From Trichloromonas sp034002365 (GTDB lineage Bacteria > Desulfobacterota > Desulfuromonadia > Desulfuromonadales > Trichloromonadaceae): a DNA stretch of 12,239 nt. The stretch lies in assembly GCA_034002365.1 (NCBI GenBank), contig JAVFAR010000081.1, forward strand, positions 1 to 12,239, in the 5' to 3' direction. The position numbers and the translations under genes are program-made. Each line of letters begins with the position of its first letter. Positions within the stretch are counted from its first letter, which is position 1. Below, one piece after another: positions 11,948-12,239 of the stretch. The notes under the pieces were generated by a model. That model was not told where the DNA came from. It worked only from the letters and a program-made list of their open reading frames with translations, and did no database searches.

Positions 11948-11999
11948 CGACTAAGCTAAGGGGCTGCGTCAGCAGTCACGTTTGAGCGCCTGGTTATGG
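11942..11999 (+). other. attC-like site E
   Basis: Left core CCCTAAC (11942-11948) pairs through TAAC with GTTA (11993-11996) of GTTATGG. GCTAA (11955-11959) faces TTGAGC (11982-11987), complementing as GCTCAA, the same one-base asymmetry. CTGC (11964-11967) and GCAG (11972-11975) close a GTCA loop. It is more divergent in the central arms than the other sites. Confidence 0.8.
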
Positions 12000-12017
12000 C
12001 GCGGATAGGAGACGAGA

Positions 12018-12236
12018 ATGCCGATTAGACGGAACATTGATGTCATTCTGACCGATGAAGAGGAACTGACAATCGTGCGGAAGTGGGCGAAGAAATGCCC
12101 CGAGGCCGTGAGGTCAATCATGGATCACCCGAAAGGGCACTGCCCGTTCCCGGATAGATGCTCGTCGTTTCCGTGCAAGCGTCTGGACTGCAACGCCGAT
12201 GTCTGCGACAACGGCCGGTCCTACCGGATGAGCTAG
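12018..12236 (+). CDS. hypothetical Cys-rich cassette protein (72 aa)
   Basis: ATG 12018 follows AGGAG (12007-12011) and lies 24 bases after the cut point of attC-like site E, the usual spacing for the first gene of a cassette. The N-terminal half is charged and helical (NIDVILTDEEELTIVRKWAK). The second half is rich in cysteine (C28, C42, C48, C53, C58, C63), including CPFPDRC and CNADVC, suggesting disulfide-bonded or metal-bound structure. No family was recognised. The downstream attC, if present, lies beyond the window. Confidence 0.65.
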   Translation: MPIRRNIDVILTDEEELTIVRKWAKKCPEAVRSIMDHPKGHCPFPDRCSSFPCKRLDCNADVCDNGRSYRMS

Positions 12237-12239
12237 TGA

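Larger units (their letters stand above)
7214..12239 (+). mobile_element. integron-like gene-cassette array with embedded IntI-type integrase
   Basis: Five attC-like sites divide this segment into cassettes, all transcribed rightwards. Taking the usual G|TT cleavage in each right core, the intervals are 7271-8186 (C5 methyltransferase), 8187-10438 (second methyltransferase, IntI-type integrase and two small genes), 10439-11326 (DHH phosphoesterase), 11327-11993 (promoter plus two small genes), and an open-ended one from 11994. Every site begins TAACGA, ends in GTTA, and has arms that pair with a one-base asymmetry. The surrounding genes are phage-like, so this is either a phage-borne integron or an integron that captured a site in a prophage. 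Confidence 0.75.

Noticed and set aside
1..12239. tRNA, rRNA or CRISPR array
   Set aside because: No cloverleaf, conserved rRNA segment or regularly spaced repeat-spacer pattern was seen by eye. The only tandem repeat is the 24-bp coding one.

Overview
This window looks like part of a temperate-phage or prophage-like genome from a fairly GC-rich Gram-negative bacterium. Shine-Dalgarno-led genes are packed head to tail on the + strand, with many ATGA/TGATG overlaps. A proteobacterial host, perhaps of the Desulfuromonas/Geobacter type, is a weak guess from the general look of the CII-like regulator and a REP-like palindrome. The host cannot be fixed from this sequence alone. I see no rRNA, tRNA or CRISPR, and no convincing gene on the minus strand.

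Region 1 (1-2820) is a run of small phage genes: a CII-like (Phage_CP76) regulator, several tiny hypotheticals (two with one membrane segment), a protein that joins zinc ribbons to an Nmad1/DUF1599-type domain, a Cys-rich mini-protein, and a lambda gpZ-like minor tail protein. The sense strand here is visibly G/T-rich.

Region 2 (2821-6277) is the replication module. It has a D5/P4-type SF3 helicase-primase, then a 321-base AT-rich non-coding block (4592-4912) crowded with GTCATG/CATGAC motifs and three nested inverted repeats (a candidate origin), then a DnaG-like primase with a zinc finger and a TOPRIM domain. The sense strand switches to C-rich at about 2.9 kb. Three small hypothetical genes follow (6291-7219).

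Region 3 (7214 to the window end) is the most striking part: an integron-like gene-cassette array inside phage-type DNA. Five attC-like sites (about 7214, 8136, 10379, 11265 and 11942) share the TAACGA left end, the GTTA right end, imperfectly paired arms with a one-base asymmetric bulge in the same place, and a preceding gene whose TAA stop lies inside the left core. They bound cassettes carrying a C5-cytosine methyltransferase (with a likely second gene overprinted in another frame), a beta-class N6/N4 DNA methyltransferase, an IntI-type integron integrase with small partner genes, a DHH/DHHA1 phosphoesterase, and a two-gene unit with its own promoter that resembles a toxin-antitoxin or regulator pair. 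A further Cys-rich ORF follows the last site. The integrase is not divergent from the array as in a textbook integron. It lies between two attC-like sites, in the same direction as the cassettes, so the recombinase gene itself may sit on a mobilisable segment. Most cassette genes have no visible promoter, so I infer that they are read from upstream phage transcription.
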